From contig JBMHDN010000016.1 in assembly GCA_049889355.1 (NCBI GenBank), positions 71,485 to 135,484 of the forward strand: a stretch of 64,000 bases of DNA, given 5' to 3'. The stretch comes from JBMHDN01 sp049889355 (GTDB lineage: Bacteria > Pseudomonadota > Alphaproteobacteria > Puniceispirillales > Puniceispirillaceae). Positions 25,245-34,545 of this stretch are shown here, in pieces. The number at the start of each line of letters is the position of its first letter. Position 1 is the first letter of the stretch. The notes under the pieces are model-generated. The model made no database searches, was not told the DNA's origin, and saw only the letters and a list, made by a program, of their open reading frames with translations. The translations under genes were made by a program, and so were the position numbers.

Positions 25245-26155
25245 TCTGTCGTATTTTTTATCTATCAATCCTCACGACCAGCTTATTTTGTTCTGCTGTC
25301 AGCTCTGCATCGGACTTAGAGTTAAGCGATTGCTTTGCCGATCCAGATAGCTGTCTAGAGGTTGAATTAGAAGATGTGGCTGTTGCATCAGATGAAGACA
25401 AAGACAAAGATGATGAGGAAGCAACGACCGGGCTCACCATTCCCTCTGGGCATGTCTTATCAGATGGGCAGCTATTTGAGAGCGCCTCACCAGAGACACG
25501 CGAATTCCTCAAAAGGAACGCCCAAAATGGCGGTGAAAAAGCAGGGCTTATCAATGATCAGGTCTTTGTTTTTGCTGGCGATGATTTGGTCTTTGTACCG
25601 GTTGTCGACCTGATCGGAAAATCCACTAAGCAAATCAAAAATATAATCACCGCATCAGTGGTTAATGATGTGACTGACCTTGATTTAGACTTATCGACAC
25701 TGGCTGAAAATTTGGAAGAAAACAAAGGTGATGTCGAAGCTGCGGTGGTTGAGACCATTGAAGAAACGGTGGCACTGGTCTCTACAGGGCAGATGGATGA
25801 AATTGCTCAACGATCTGACAAATTGTCCGATATTTTAAATGCGGCAAATAATTATTATGCGAGCGGCTTTAGTGAAAGAGATATTGCACAGGCGGTAAAG
25901 GCCGCAGATGAAGCTGCAAATGCCCTACCAGCGGATATTCAAACCATCATTGATGAGGTGATTGATAACGCCGTTGAAGCTATTCAGGTCGCGTCTTCAG
26001 ATATTGATGCAGCTTTGCGTACCTGGGATTCACTCTCTGACAAGGCTAAGCAAGCCATTGTTAATGAGGCCAACCGACTTGGTGCGTTGGGTTGTGGTGG
26101 GCAGTATAAATGTAGCGTGACAGATGCTGAAAATTATGCTGACCAGCTCAGATGA
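25241..26155 (+). CDS. Secreted acidic protein of unknown function
   Basis: 304 residues with a signal peptide (MICRIFYLSILTTSLFCSAVSSA). The mature N-terminus is very acidic (a DEDKDKDDEE run near residue 50). The rest is mainly amphipathic helix with many Ala, Asp, Glu and Val (for example EENKGDVEAAVVETIEETV). It ends with GCGGQYKCSV, so a C-terminal disulfide is possible. No family recognised. Translation is coupled to the preceding secreted protein by a 4-base overlap. The two may form a periplasmic or exported complex (inference). Confidence 0.65.
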   Translation: MICRIFYLSILTTSLFCSAVSSASDLELSDCFADPDSCLEVELEDVAVASDEDKDKDDEEATTGLTIPSGHVLSDGQLFESASPETREFLKRNAQNGGEKAGLINDQVFVFAGDDLVFVPVVDLIGKSTKQIKNIITASVVNDVTDLDLDLSTLAENLEENKGDVEAAVVETIEETVALVSTGQMDEIAQRSDKLSDILNAANNYYASGFSERDIAQAVKAADEAANALPADIQTIIDEVIDNAVEAIQVASSDIDAALRTWDSLSDKAKQAIVNEANRLGALGCGGQYKCSVTDAENYADQLR

Positions 26156-26207
26156 GAGCTCAGCTGTCAAAAAAACAAAAACCTAAAGTAACAAATGAGA
26201 CCAAATC

Positions 26208-26555
26208 ATGCGTAAATTTTTATCTTCTGACGGGCTTCACCCTAACATTCGGGACCAGGTGCTCTCATTTCACAATGATATCGTGGCCGAGGTCGAAGAG
26301 GCAGTGGCACAAAACCGCATTGTGGTAGTGGGCATGCGCTGGAATGATGCGGTCTGGAAAGCCCGCCGCAACCTTGAAAAGGCTGGGCTAGATTTCACCT
26401 ATCTTGAATATGGCAGCTATACAGCGCAATGGCGCCGCCGCCTCGCACTCAAAATGTGGACAGGATTTCCCACATTTCCAATGATTTTTGTGGATCAGCA
26501 ATTGGTCGGCGGCAATTCCGATTTGGAAAAATTATTAGCCGATAAAGTGATCTGA
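26208..26555 (+). CDS. Glutaredoxin-fold protein lacking catalytic cysteines
   Basis: 115 residues resembling monothiol glutaredoxins in order: strand RIVVVGM, helix after it (AVWKARRNLEKAG), DFTYLEYGSY, WTGFPTFPMIFVDQQLVGGNSDLEKLL. The cis-Pro (FPTFPMIF) and the GG-x-S/D-D-L glutathione-site motif are kept. The active-site CGFS/CPYC position instead reads GMRWNDAVW, and the protein has no cysteine at all. Thiol redox or classical Fe-S delivery by cysteine is therefore impossible. It might bind glutathione or act as a structural relative. It is possibly cotranscribed with the two secreted-protein genes 52 bases upstream. Confidence 0.75.
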   Translation: MRKFLSSDGLHPNIRDQVLSFHNDIVAEVEEAVAQNRIVVVGMRWNDAVWKARRNLEKAGLDFTYLEYGSYTAQWRRRLALKMWTGFPTFPMIFVDQQLVGGNSDLEKLLADKVI

Positions 26556-26600
26556 TACCACATCGCCTTACATAACATCAGGGGTCAGATGCGGCTTTGT

Positions 26601-28049
26601 TTAATCTGGCATACCAGCAGGCAGACCTACATAGGCTGTTTTCACTGTGGTATAGAATTCAACAGCCGCGCGGCCTTGTTCGCGCACACCGTGAGATGAT
26701 GCGCCCCTGCCACCAAATGGGACATGATAATCTGTGCCTGCGGTTGGCAGATTGACCATCACCACCCCTGTTTTGGCATGACGGCGGAAATGGTTTGCTC
26801 TGGCAAGAGAGCTGGTCATAATCCCAGCGGTGAGGCCAAATTGGGTGTCATTGGCCAGATGCAATGCCTCTTCATATCCAGAAGCCTTTATCAGGCAGGT
26901 CATTGGACCGAACATTTCCTCGCGATTCACCTGTGCTGAATTTGGCAAACCGGCGATGACCGCAGGGGCCATGTAATGACCTTGGGTAGGCTGGGTCAAT
27001 ACATCACCGCCCCACAAGATTTCGCCGCCTTCTTGTCTGGCAACATCCAGATAATGTTGGTTAGAGGCCAATTGCGCCTCAGAGACAACAGGGCCCATCA
27101 TGGTGTTCTCTTCCAGGGCATGACCAACGCGCAAAGCCTGCGCGGCCTGAACCAATTTCTCGGCAAATTCATCATAAATCTTGTCATCTATAATCAGCCG
27201 TGATGAGGCTGTGCATTTCTGGCCTGTACCGCCAAAAGCACCGCCACTGGCACAAGCAACCGCCAAATCCATATCACAATCATCCATGATAACCAGCGGG
27301 TTTTTTGAGCCCATTTCCATCTGCAATTTTGTCAGATTAGGCGCAGCCGCCGCCGCAATCTGGCGACCTACATCTAAAGAGCCAGTAAAGGTCAGCGCAT
27401 CAATGCCAGCATGGCTGGCCAGCGCATCACCAATCTCAGCCCCTGAGCCCATGACAAGGTTAAACAAGCCCTTTGGTAGTTCCTGACGCGCGATAATCTC
27501 AGTCAGTGCCACCGCACTTGCAGGGACCAGATTGGCTGGCTTCCAAATCACCGCATTACCAAAGGCCAATGCTGGTGCGATTTTCCAGACCGCAGTGGCT
27601 GTCGGGAAATTCCAAGGCGAGATAATAGCCACCACACCAACAGGTTCACGGCGCACATCAATTTCGATATTCGGGCGCACCGAATCTGCATTTTCACCTA
27701 ATTGGCGCAGGGTTTCGGCGGCATAATAGGTGAAAAATTGGCCTGCACGGTAAACCTCGCCCTTCCCTTCTGCCAATGGCTTTCCTTCTTCACGAGATAA
27801 CAACCGGCCTAGCTCTTCTGAGCGTGCCATCAATTCTGTGCCAATTGCCATCAGCGCATTATAGCGTGTTTCAAGCCCGCTCTGGGCCCAGATTACAGAG
27901 GCATCACGCGCAGCCTGAATAGCATCTTCTAGATCCGTGCGGCTTGCCTGTGCAAAATGGCCGATAATATCTGATGTATCCGATGGGTTGATATTGGCGA
28001 TTTCAGCAACCCCGTTGCGCCATTCACCGGCAATGAAATTCTGTCCCAT
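26601..28049 (-). CDS. NAD(P)-dependent aldehyde dehydrogenase, 2-oxoglutarate-semialdehyde dehydrogenase type
   Basis: 482 residues from ATG 28049 (AGGTG about 6 bases upstream; the frame opens 9 codons earlier). ALDH motifs: SPWNFPTATAVWKIAPALAF, general-base Glu in LQMEMGSKNP, catalytic Cys in FGGTGQKCTASSRLI, and GPMTCLIKASG. The start, the EEGKPLAEGKGEVYRAGQFF segment and the FGGTGQKCTASSR motif point to the alpha-ketoglutarate-semialdehyde group used in hydroxyproline, arabinose and glucarate breakdown. It is divergent from the enolase-superfamily gene. Its semialdehyde substrate would fit a hydroxyproline route with the next two genes. Confidence 0.8.
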   Translation of the reverse strand: MGQNFIAGEWRNGVAEIANINPSDTSDIIGHFAQASRTDLEDAIQAARDASVIWAQSGLETRYNALMAIGTELMARSEELGRLLSREEGKPLAEGKGEVYRAGQFFTYYAAETLRQLGENADSVRPNIEIDVRREPVGVVAIISPWNFPTATAVWKIAPALAFGNAVIWKPANLVPASAVALTEIIARQELPKGLFNLVMGSGAEIGDALASHAGIDALTFTGSLDVGRQIAAAAAPNLTKLQMEMGSKNPLVIMDDCDMDLAVACASGGAFGGTGQKCTASSRLIIDDKIYDEFAEKLVQAAQALRVGHALEENTMMGPVVSEAQLASNQHYLDVARQEGGEILWGGDVLTQPTQGHYMAPAVIAGLPNSAQVNREEMFGPMTCLIKASGYEEALHLANDTQFGLTAGIMTSSLARANHFRRHAKTGVVMVNLPTAGTDYHVPFGGRGASSHGVREQGRAAVEFYTTVKTAYVGLPAGMPD

Positions 28050-28316
28050 GATATCACCTAACCTTCTTATGCGCATGAAATCATGGCGCTAAATTGTGAT
28101 AATTTAAAGGGTACGTCAATCATTAGACCCCGCAAAAATCCCTTGCGATGAACGAAAAGCAAATCAATCGGGCCAAATCGCCGGTAAGGCAGATAGACAT
28201 TCTATCCTTCAACATGTCTGAAAATCAGGCTGTGTAACAATCTTGCCCAGTTGTAAGGCCATGCTAAGTTAACCTCAGGCCCCGAGTCAGAAACATCACA
28301 ACACTGCGAAAAATTC

Positions 28317-29423
28317 ATGCGTATCAAGAAAATAGAAATCTTTGGTTTTGAACTGCCTGTAAAAGGCAAAGCCTATACCATGGCGAAAGCAAGTGTGACC
28401 CATCTGGATACCACCCTTGTTAAAATCACCGCTGATAATGGGCTTGTTGGATGGGGCGAAACCTGTCCGGTAGGCCCGCTTTATGCAGAAGCGCATGCAA
28501 AAGGTGCACATGCTGCCTTGGCACAAATAGCACCAGGGCTCATTGGTTGCCAAATCCTGCCGCTAGATGTGCACCGCCAGATGGATGACCAATTAAAAGG
28601 CCATCATTATGCCAAAGCAGCGATTGATATCGCCCTTTATGATGTGATGGGCAAGCATCTTAACTTGCCGGTTTCCAGCCTACTTGGCGGGGCGCAGATG
28701 GCACGCATTCCCTCTTATTTTGCCACCGGTGTCGATAGCCCAGATGAGATTGCACGCCTGGTCAAAGAAAAAGTGATAGAAGGCTATCCCCGTATACAGG
28801 TCAAAATTGGCGGCAGAGCTGTCGAAGAGGATATTGAGACCGTCAAAAAGGTCTGGGAAGTGATCAAAACCAGTGGTGTCAGCTTGGCTGTAGATGGTAA
28901 CCGAGGTCTGACGTCCAGGGATACCATCCGGCTAAGCCAAGCCTGTCAGGATATACCCTTTGTGATGGAACAACCGACCAACACAATAGATGAGCTGCGC
29001 ATCATTCGGCCATTGGTAAGCCATGCCATCTATATGGATGAGAGCGGTGTCAACCTGAACACCGTCATTCGTGCAGCATCAGAAGGGCTGGTTGATGGCT
29101 TTGGGATGAAAGTAACACGACTGGGCGGTTTGATGCATATGATAACCTTCCGTGAAGTCTGTGATGCGTTGAGCCTGCCCCATACATGCGATGATTCATG
29201 GGGCGGGGATATTATCGCCGCAGCTTGTACACATATCGGTGCAACAGTTAAAGCTGACTTAAATGAAGGCGTGTGGTTAGCAGAGCCCTATATCAGCACA
29301 CCTTATGATAAAGATGGCGGGATCAAGATTGTCGATGGGCATATCACCTTGCCAACTGGTCCTGGTTTAGGCATTCAGCCCGATGAAGCGCTGTTTGGCC
29401 CAGCTCTGGCCTGTTATGATTAA
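28317..29423 (+). CDS. Enolase-superfamily enzyme, hydroxyproline-betaine epimerase / cis-3-hydroxyproline dehydratase-like
   Basis: 368 residues of the mandelate racemase/muconate-lactonising group. Visible: GLVGWGETCPVGPLYAEAHA, KAAIDIALYDVMGKHLNLPV, catalytic Lys in RIQVKIGG, metal ligands in VDGNRGLTSRD, VMEQPTN and YMDESGVN, the second Lys in GMKVTRLGG, and HTCDDSWGGDIIAAA. The layout matches what I recall of HpbD (4-hydroxyproline-betaine 2-epimerase) and the closely related cis-3-hydroxy-L-proline dehydratase. Sequence alone does not separate them. The neighbouring D-amino-acid-oxidase-type gene and ketoglutarate-semialdehyde-type dehydrogenase favour a proline-derivative pathway. Confidence 0.8.
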   Translation: MRIKKIEIFGFELPVKGKAYTMAKASVTHLDTTLVKITADNGLVGWGETCPVGPLYAEAHAKGAHAALAQIAPGLIGCQILPLDVHRQMDDQLKGHHYAKAAIDIALYDVMGKHLNLPVSSLLGGAQMARIPSYFATGVDSPDEIARLVKEKVIEGYPRIQVKIGGRAVEEDIETVKKVWEVIKTSGVSLAVDGNRGLTSRDTIRLSQACQDIPFVMEQPTNTIDELRIIRPLVSHAIYMDESGVNLNTVIRAASEGLVDGFGMKVTRLGGLMHMITFREVCDALSLPHTCDDSWGGDIIAAACTHIGATVKADLNEGVWLAEPYISTPYDKDGGIKIVDGHITLPTGPGLGIQPDEALFGPALACYD

Positions 29424-29465
29424 ATAAAGCACCAAATCAGCACAGCGGCGATGATGAAAATAGCC

Positions 29466-30650
29466 TCAGATGGGCTGGGATTTCTGCAGCCGTGCTGGAT
29501 GAAGCATCTCTGGCGTCAGGCCTGTCTGTGCAATATCTGATGGTATTTCTGCACCCAAAGCGACCGCGGCTGCTAACCGGCCGAGTGCTGGACTGGTTTG
29601 AATGCCATAGCCACCTAGCCCAGCCAGCCAGAAAAACCCGTCTACCTTATCAGAATAACCGACCACCGGTTCCTTATCGCTTACAAAGCTGCGCAAACCT
29701 GCCCATTTTGATTTCAGGCTCCTTATATCCAGTGTAAAGGCGCGCTCTATGCGATCAATGCAAATGGCAATATCCATTTCATCAGGCTGAACATCACATG
29801 GCGGCATCGGATCTTCATTGGCAGGCGAGATTAAAATCTGCCTTCCTTCTGGCTTGAGATAAAACTGTTCATCTACATCAATCGTCATCGGCATAGAAGC
29901 CAAATCAAGCCCTTCATCTGCTTCAATCATAAGCGCCGTGCGTCTTTTCGGCACCAGCCCAACGGTTTCAGCACCTGCCATCTGGCCTATTTCTTCTGCC
30001 CAAGCACCCGCTGCATTGATGATGACCTGGCTTTTGATCAGCTGGTCTTTTGTCTGAATTTGCCAGACGCCATCGCTGCGCGTTAAAGCTGTTACAGCTG
30101 TGTTGGTGAGAAGCTGGCCACCAAATTCTTTTAGCTGTCTTAAAAACCCGCGATGTAGCGCATCAACGTCAATATCATGCCCTGTTTGATCAAGCAGGCC
30201 AGCCACAGCAAAATCAGCACGCAATAAAGGCTGATAATCCCTTATCTGATCGGCCTCTATCTGAGTCATGATGTCTGCGGATTCTACTTCCTGCTGAAAC
30301 AGGGCAAGCCTGTCTTTTTGCTTAAGGGTCGCGATCAGCAAAATAGCACGCTCAGATAAGAGAGGCCTATCGGTAAAGGCAGGCGGCGGGTTTTTCAAAA
30401 AATCCCCTGACGCACGGGTGAGCATGCGCACAGCAGGCGGCCCATAGCCAGGGACATACATCGCCGCAGAACGACCAGTCGAATGATAACCAGCCTGGCT
30501 TTCTGCCTCTATCACACAGACTTCGGCAGACTGCGCCAATTGCGCCGCAACAGACGCGCCTGCTATCCCTGCCCCAATCACCATAAAATCATAGATTTTA
30601 TCTTGGTGGCTCTCAGGCTGACTCTCAGGGAGGCTCTCAGAAATAGACAT
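29466..30650 (-). CDS. FAD-dependent D-amino-acid oxidase/dehydrogenase family (DAO)
   Basis: 394 residues. The N-terminal dinucleotide-binding motif VIGAGIAGASVAAQLA is followed by STGRSAAMYVPGYG. The C-terminal FAD segment GFFWLAGLGGYGIQTSPALG is typical of the D-arginine-dehydrogenase/glycine-oxidase group. It would oxidise the D- or cis- product of the convergent epimerase gene (inference). ATG 30650 has GGGGGAG 6 bases upstream; a GTG two codons earlier is less likely. A Ser/Glu/Pro/Gln-rich leader (LPESQPESHQ) made of imperfect 12-bp repeats precedes the FAD domain. The 42-base convergent gap holds no obvious terminator. Confidence 0.82.
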   Translation of the reverse strand: MSISESLPESQPESHQDKIYDFMVIGAGIAGASVAAQLAQSAEVCVIEAESQAGYHSTGRSAAMYVPGYGPPAVRMLTRASGDFLKNPPPAFTDRPLLSERAILLIATLKQKDRLALFQQEVESADIMTQIEADQIRDYQPLLRADFAVAGLLDQTGHDIDVDALHRGFLRQLKEFGGQLLTNTAVTALTRSDGVWQIQTKDQLIKSQVIINAAGAWAEEIGQMAGAETVGLVPKRRTALMIEADEGLDLASMPMTIDVDEQFYLKPEGRQILISPANEDPMPPCDVQPDEMDIAICIDRIERAFTLDIRSLKSKWAGLRSFVSDKEPVVGYSDKVDGFFWLAGLGGYGIQTSPALGRLAAAVALGAEIPSDIAQTGLTPEMLHPARLQKSQPI

Positions 30651-30929
30651 AGGCACTCCCCCTATACTGCATCAAAACCAACGACAGATCACAGCATCAC
30701 GCATTGTCAGCCATATCGCAATAGCTTCATCACTGTGCCATTATAGATAATCACAGCAGATAAAGCGGATATAATCGCAAGTTGGATTTTACATACTGGA
30801 ACAAAATAAGATTAAACTGGCGATAGTACGGCCTGTCACTTGAATGAGAGGGGTGAGTGTCGTAACTTTTAAGATGATGGTGATTTCAATGTTACATCAC
30901 AAGATACAAAAAGATTTGAGAGCGTGAAA

Positions 30930-32855
30930 ATGCAGTTTCATCTGAATGGGTTTAAGCCTGGCAATTATCAAGTCCCTGACGCTGCGCGAAAGCCCTATCC
31001 AAATCCGCCTTTTGAAGCACTGCCAGACAAGGTAGATGTGCTCATCATCGGCACAGGGCCTGCGGGCCTCACATTAGCGCGTCAAATGTCTGAATTTGAA
31101 GATATCAAAACATGCATCACCGATATGGCACCCGGCCCCCTGCTCTTTGGCCGGGCAGATGGGATTTCGTGCCGTACCATTGAAATTATGGAAGCCTTTA
31201 ACTGCAGCGAGATGGTGGCCAAAGAAACCTATCAATTGCGGCAAAATACCTTTTGGGAGCCTGATCCGGCCAACCCGCAAAATGTCAGGCGTAAGGAAAA
31301 AATCGCAGATGCACGTCTGGGATTATCAGAATTCACCCATGGCATTGTCAATCAAGCACGCTTGCATGAATTGCTGATTGACGGCATGGCCAATACGCTT
31401 AGCAATCTGCGCCCACATTACAGCCGCGAGCTGGTTGAGTTAACAGTTGATGAGACCCTGACACAAGATCTGAATAGCCACCCGATTACCGCCACATTCA
31501 AACGCACAGATGAGGCAGGTGCTGGTCAGACAGAAATAGTCAAAGCACGTTTTGCGATTGGCTGTGATGGCGCACGTAGCCGTGTGCGCAAAAGCCTTGA
31601 TATTGAATTGGTCGGTGATAGTGCCAATAAAGCATGGGGCGTGATGGATATATTGCTGAACACCGATTTCCCTGACATCCGTGTGAAAAGCTTTATCCAG
31701 TCGCAAGATCATGGCGCGGTGATGACCATTCCGCGCGAAGGTGGCTATCTTATCCGCTTTTATATTGAGCTAGATACGATTGATCCGGATATGCGCGCGA
31801 GCGATCTGAATGTGACAGAAAAAGACCTGATCGCCAAAGCACAGAAGATTTTCCATCCCTTTACCCTTGATGTGAAAGAAGTCGCCTGGTGGTCTATTTA
31901 TTCGGTTGGCCAACGTCTGGCTGAACGTTTTGATGACAGACCGGCCGGCAGTTCTGCTGATATCATCCCACGCGCCTTTGTAGCGGGTGATGCCTGTCAT
32001 ACACACAGCCCGAAAGGCGGATGGGGCCTGAACACCTCTCTGCCAGATACGTTTAATTTAGGCTGGAAGCTGGCAGCTGTCTTGCAAGGTAAATGCGATC
32101 CAAAATTGTTAGATACTTACAGCACAGAGCGGCGCAAAGTGGCCCAGCAATTGATCAATGCAGACAGAGAATTGTCAAAATTGGTCGCCACCAGACCGGC
32201 AGCAGATGATACATCAGAAAAAGCCAGAATCGATACAGCCGAAATTGAAGCCTTTATGAAACGTCAAAGCGGTTTTGTGAGCGGCACCTCTATTGAATAT
32301 TTCCCATCTTATATTTGCACAGGACAGGAATATCAGCATCTGGCCCCTGGCTTTAAGATTGGCCAGCGTTTCCATTCTGCTATTGCCTCACGCGTGTCAG
32401 ATGGACGCCCTCAGCATTTAGGGCATTTGGTCAAGGCAGATGGCCGTTGGCGCATTTTCATTTTTGGCGGCGCACAAGACCCCAGAGAGCCATCTTCAGA
32501 TGCTCATCAATTGGTAGAATTTCTGGCCCATGACCCGGCCTCGCCTGTGCAAAAATATACGCCCAAAGGCACCGATATAGATTCGCTGATTGATAGCTAT
32601 GCGATATTCCAGCAAGGCGATTTATCAATGCCTGAATTGCCAAACTATCTATGGCCTGCCAAAGGCAAATATGGGCTCACCGATTATGAGAAGATATTCC
32701 ATGCCCAAGATGGTCATGACATTTATGGGCTGCGCGACATTAACCGTGAGAAAGGTTGTGTCGTGATCGTCAGGCCAGATCAGCATATCGCCGCTATCCT
32801 GCCGGTTAACGCGCATAAAGAGCTGGCTGCCTTTTTCGATCATTTTATGATTTAA
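30930..32855 (+). CDS. FAD-dependent aromatic monooxygenase, phenol 2-/3-hydroxybenzoate 4-monooxygenase type
   Basis: 641-residue class A flavoprotein hydroxylase. Motifs: FAD-binding VDVLIIGTGPAGLTLARQM, the DG motif CDGARSRVRKSL, and the GD motif AGDACHTHSPKGGWGLNTSL, NLGWKLAAVL. A C-terminal thioredoxin-like dimer domain (about 460-641) is typical of phenol hydroxylases. ADGISCRTIEIMEAF is characteristic of this subgroup. It faces the homoprotocatechuate operon and ends 14 bases from hpaH. It may therefore feed that pathway by ortho-hydroxylating a hydroxyphenylacetate (inference), in place of the usual two-component HpaBC. ATG 30930 is chosen over a GTG two codons upstream. Confidence 0.82.
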   Translation: MQFHLNGFKPGNYQVPDAARKPYPNPPFEALPDKVDVLIIGTGPAGLTLARQMSEFEDIKTCITDMAPGPLLFGRADGISCRTIEIMEAFNCSEMVAKETYQLRQNTFWEPDPANPQNVRRKEKIADARLGLSEFTHGIVNQARLHELLIDGMANTLSNLRPHYSRELVELTVDETLTQDLNSHPITATFKRTDEAGAGQTEIVKARFAIGCDGARSRVRKSLDIELVGDSANKAWGVMDILLNTDFPDIRVKSFIQSQDHGAVMTIPREGGYLIRFYIELDTIDPDMRASDLNVTEKDLIAKAQKIFHPFTLDVKEVAWWSIYSVGQRLAERFDDRPAGSSADIIPRAFVAGDACHTHSPKGGWGLNTSLPDTFNLGWKLAAVLQGKCDPKLLDTYSTERRKVAQQLINADRELSKLVATRPAADDTSEKARIDTAEIEAFMKRQSGFVSGTSIEYFPSYICTGQEYQHLAPGFKIGQRFHSAIASRVSDGRPQHLGHLVKADGRWRIFIFGGAQDPREPSSDAHQLVEFLAHDPASPVQKYTPKGTDIDSLIDSYAIFQQGDLSMPELPNYLWPAKGKYGLTDYEKIFHAQDGHDIYGLRDINREKGCVVIVRPDQHIAAILPVNAHKELAAFFDHFMI

Positions 32856-32869
32856 GGTGGCTTGCCGGC

Positions 32870-33670
32870 TTACTCAAAATCGATTTCAACAGAGCCAAAG
32901 CTGCCAAAATCAGCACAGATATGTGTGCCTGACGGACATTCTACCGGGCGGATAAAGCTGCCAGATAGAATAATATGCCCAGGTTCAATGCGCTGACAAT
33001 ATTGTGCCATACGGCGTGCTAGCCAAACCACACTCTCAACCGGATCATTTAACACGCCAGCCCCAAGGCCTGTCTCTTCAACCTCGCCATTACGCGAAGT
33101 GATGGCCCCAACCCAGCGCAGGTCAAATGCCTCAACGCTATGTTGCTCAGGCCCCAAGACCACACCCGCATTGGCCGCATTATCACTGATTGTATCAAAG
33201 ACTTTACGTGTCTGGCCGGTTTGTGCATCCAGACGCACAATACGTGTATCGAGAATTTCAATGGAGGGTGCCACATAATCTGTAGCCGCGATCACATCAG
33301 CGCGCGTTACATCACGCCCACCCAGAGATGATTTCATCACAAAGGCAATTTCAGCTTCGATGCGCGGCTGAATAAAGCGCCCCTTTGGCACGATACCACC
33401 ACAATCAAACACCATATCATCGAATAGAATACCACTATCGGGAATATCGATATTCAGCGCATATTGCATAGCCTTTGAGGTTAGGCCAATTTTCCAGCCC
33501 ACCACATGGCGTCCCATTTCAAGCTTGGCCTGATAGATGGCATTTTGCACCTGATAGGCATCATCCATTCCCATCTCAGGAAATTGCTTGGTCAGCAAAC
33601 CGATCTGCTGGCCTGTTGCCTCTGCGTTCAAGAGTGCAGCGGCTGCCTTTTTATGATCCTGCGGCTTCAC
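32870..33670 (-). CDS. hpaH: 2-oxohept-3-ene-1,7-dioate hydratase (HpaH-type)
   Basis: Hydrates the ring-cleavage product in homoprotocatechuate breakdown. The 266 residues carry the hydratase/decarboxylase family motif VVGWKIGLTSKAMQYALNI near residue 55, then FIQPRIEAEIAFVMK, EILDTRIVR, SDNAANAGVVLG and PGHIILSGSFIRPV. The start is GTG overlapping the preceding gene stop by 4 bases (GTGA), so it is translationally coupled. It is the last gene of the hpa operon. The aldolase HpaI that would cleave its product is not in this window. Confidence 0.88.
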   Translation of the reverse strand: MKPQDHKKAAAALLNAEATGQQIGLLTKQFPEMGMDDAYQVQNAIYQAKLEMGRHVVGWKIGLTSKAMQYALNIDIPDSGILFDDMVFDCGGIVPKGRFIQPRIEAEIAFVMKSSLGGRDVTRADVIAATDYVAPSIEILDTRIVRLDAQTGQTRKVFDTISDNAANAGVVLGPEQHSVEAFDLRWVGAITSRNGEVEETGLGAGVLNDPVESVVWLARRMAQYCQRIEPGHIILSGSFIRPVECPSGTHICADFGSFGSVEIDFE

Positions 33671-34521
33671 GGCCTTTCATCCTCAATCACATTGCGCAAA
33701 GTGCCAATCCCGTTCACTTCAACTTCAACCACATCTCCTGGTTTGAGATATTGCGGCGGCTCGAGGCGTGCACCTGAACCGGTGGGAGTGCCCGTTACAA
33801 TAATATCGCCAGGCTGTAGCGCCATGAAGGTTGAGATATATTCAATTTCACGCCGGATAGGGTGCATCATCCGAGATAACACATCATCTTGACGCACCTC
33901 GTCATTCACCCGTGTGATGATCCGCGCCTCATCCAGCTGAGCTGCCCCTTTAAATGGCACCAGCCATGGGCCAATCGCCCCTGAATTATCCCAATTCTTG
34001 CCTTGCGTGACGTTGAATTTGGCATGGCGCACCCAATCACGGATGGTCCCTTCATTACATATCGTCAACGCCGCGATATGGTCATAAGCGTCATCTTGCG
34101 AGATGCGGCGTCCAGCCTTACCAATCACAATAGCGACCTCGCCTTCATAATCGAGCTTATCGCTTTCTGGCGGGCGTATGAGCGGGCGATTATGTCCCGT
34201 AAAGCCAGAGGCAAAACGCGGGAAGAGCGACATATATTTAGGCTGTTCTGAGCCGTCTTTATATTCAGCATTGCGATCTGGGAAATTCACACCCACACAT
34301 AAAATGCGGCGTGCTTCTGGCAAGACCATCTCATAGTCAAATGTGCTATGGGTCACAGCCTTGCCGATACTGGCTTTTTCTAATGCCGCCAGACCGCCTG
34401 CCTGCACGGCGTCAAACAAGCTTGACCATTGCGGGAACTCTTCATTTAAGGCAATGGCCCCAGCCTCGGTAATCGCACCGAAATAGGTTTTGCCCGCAGC
34501 AGAAAACGTCGCAAATTTCAT
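33667..34521 (-). CDS. Fumarylacetoacetate-hydrolase-family protein, HpaG-like decarboxylase/isomerase
   Basis: 284 residues. The FAH domain motifs are visible: CVGVNFPDRNAEY, PKYMSLFPRFASGFTGH, YEGEVAIVIGKAGRRIS, GKNWDNSGAIGPWLV and GDIIVTGTPTGSGARLEPP. Metal-binding Glu/Glu/Asp are supplied by the YEGEVA and TPTGSGARLE regions, as in the family. In E. coli HpaG is a two-domain fusion; here there is a single FAH domain, so it may perform only the 5-oxopent-3-ene-1,2,5-tricarboxylate decarboxylation. AAGGA lies 10 bases before the ATG, and the gene is 24 bases downstream of hpaD. Confidence 0.8.
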   Translation of the reverse strand: MKFATFSAAGKTYFGAITEAGAIALNEEFPQWSSLFDAVQAGGLAALEKASIGKAVTHSTFDYEMVLPEARRILCVGVNFPDRNAEYKDGSEQPKYMSLFPRFASGFTGHNRPLIRPPESDKLDYEGEVAIVIGKAGRRISQDDAYDHIAALTICNEGTIRDWVRHAKFNVTQGKNWDNSGAIGPWLVPFKGAAQLDEARIITRVNDEVRQDDVLSRMMHPIRREIEYISTFMALQPGDIIVTGTPTGSGARLEPPQYLKPGDVVEVEVNGIGTLRNVIEDERP

Positions 34522-34545
34522 GATAATATATCCTTATCAGCTGAA

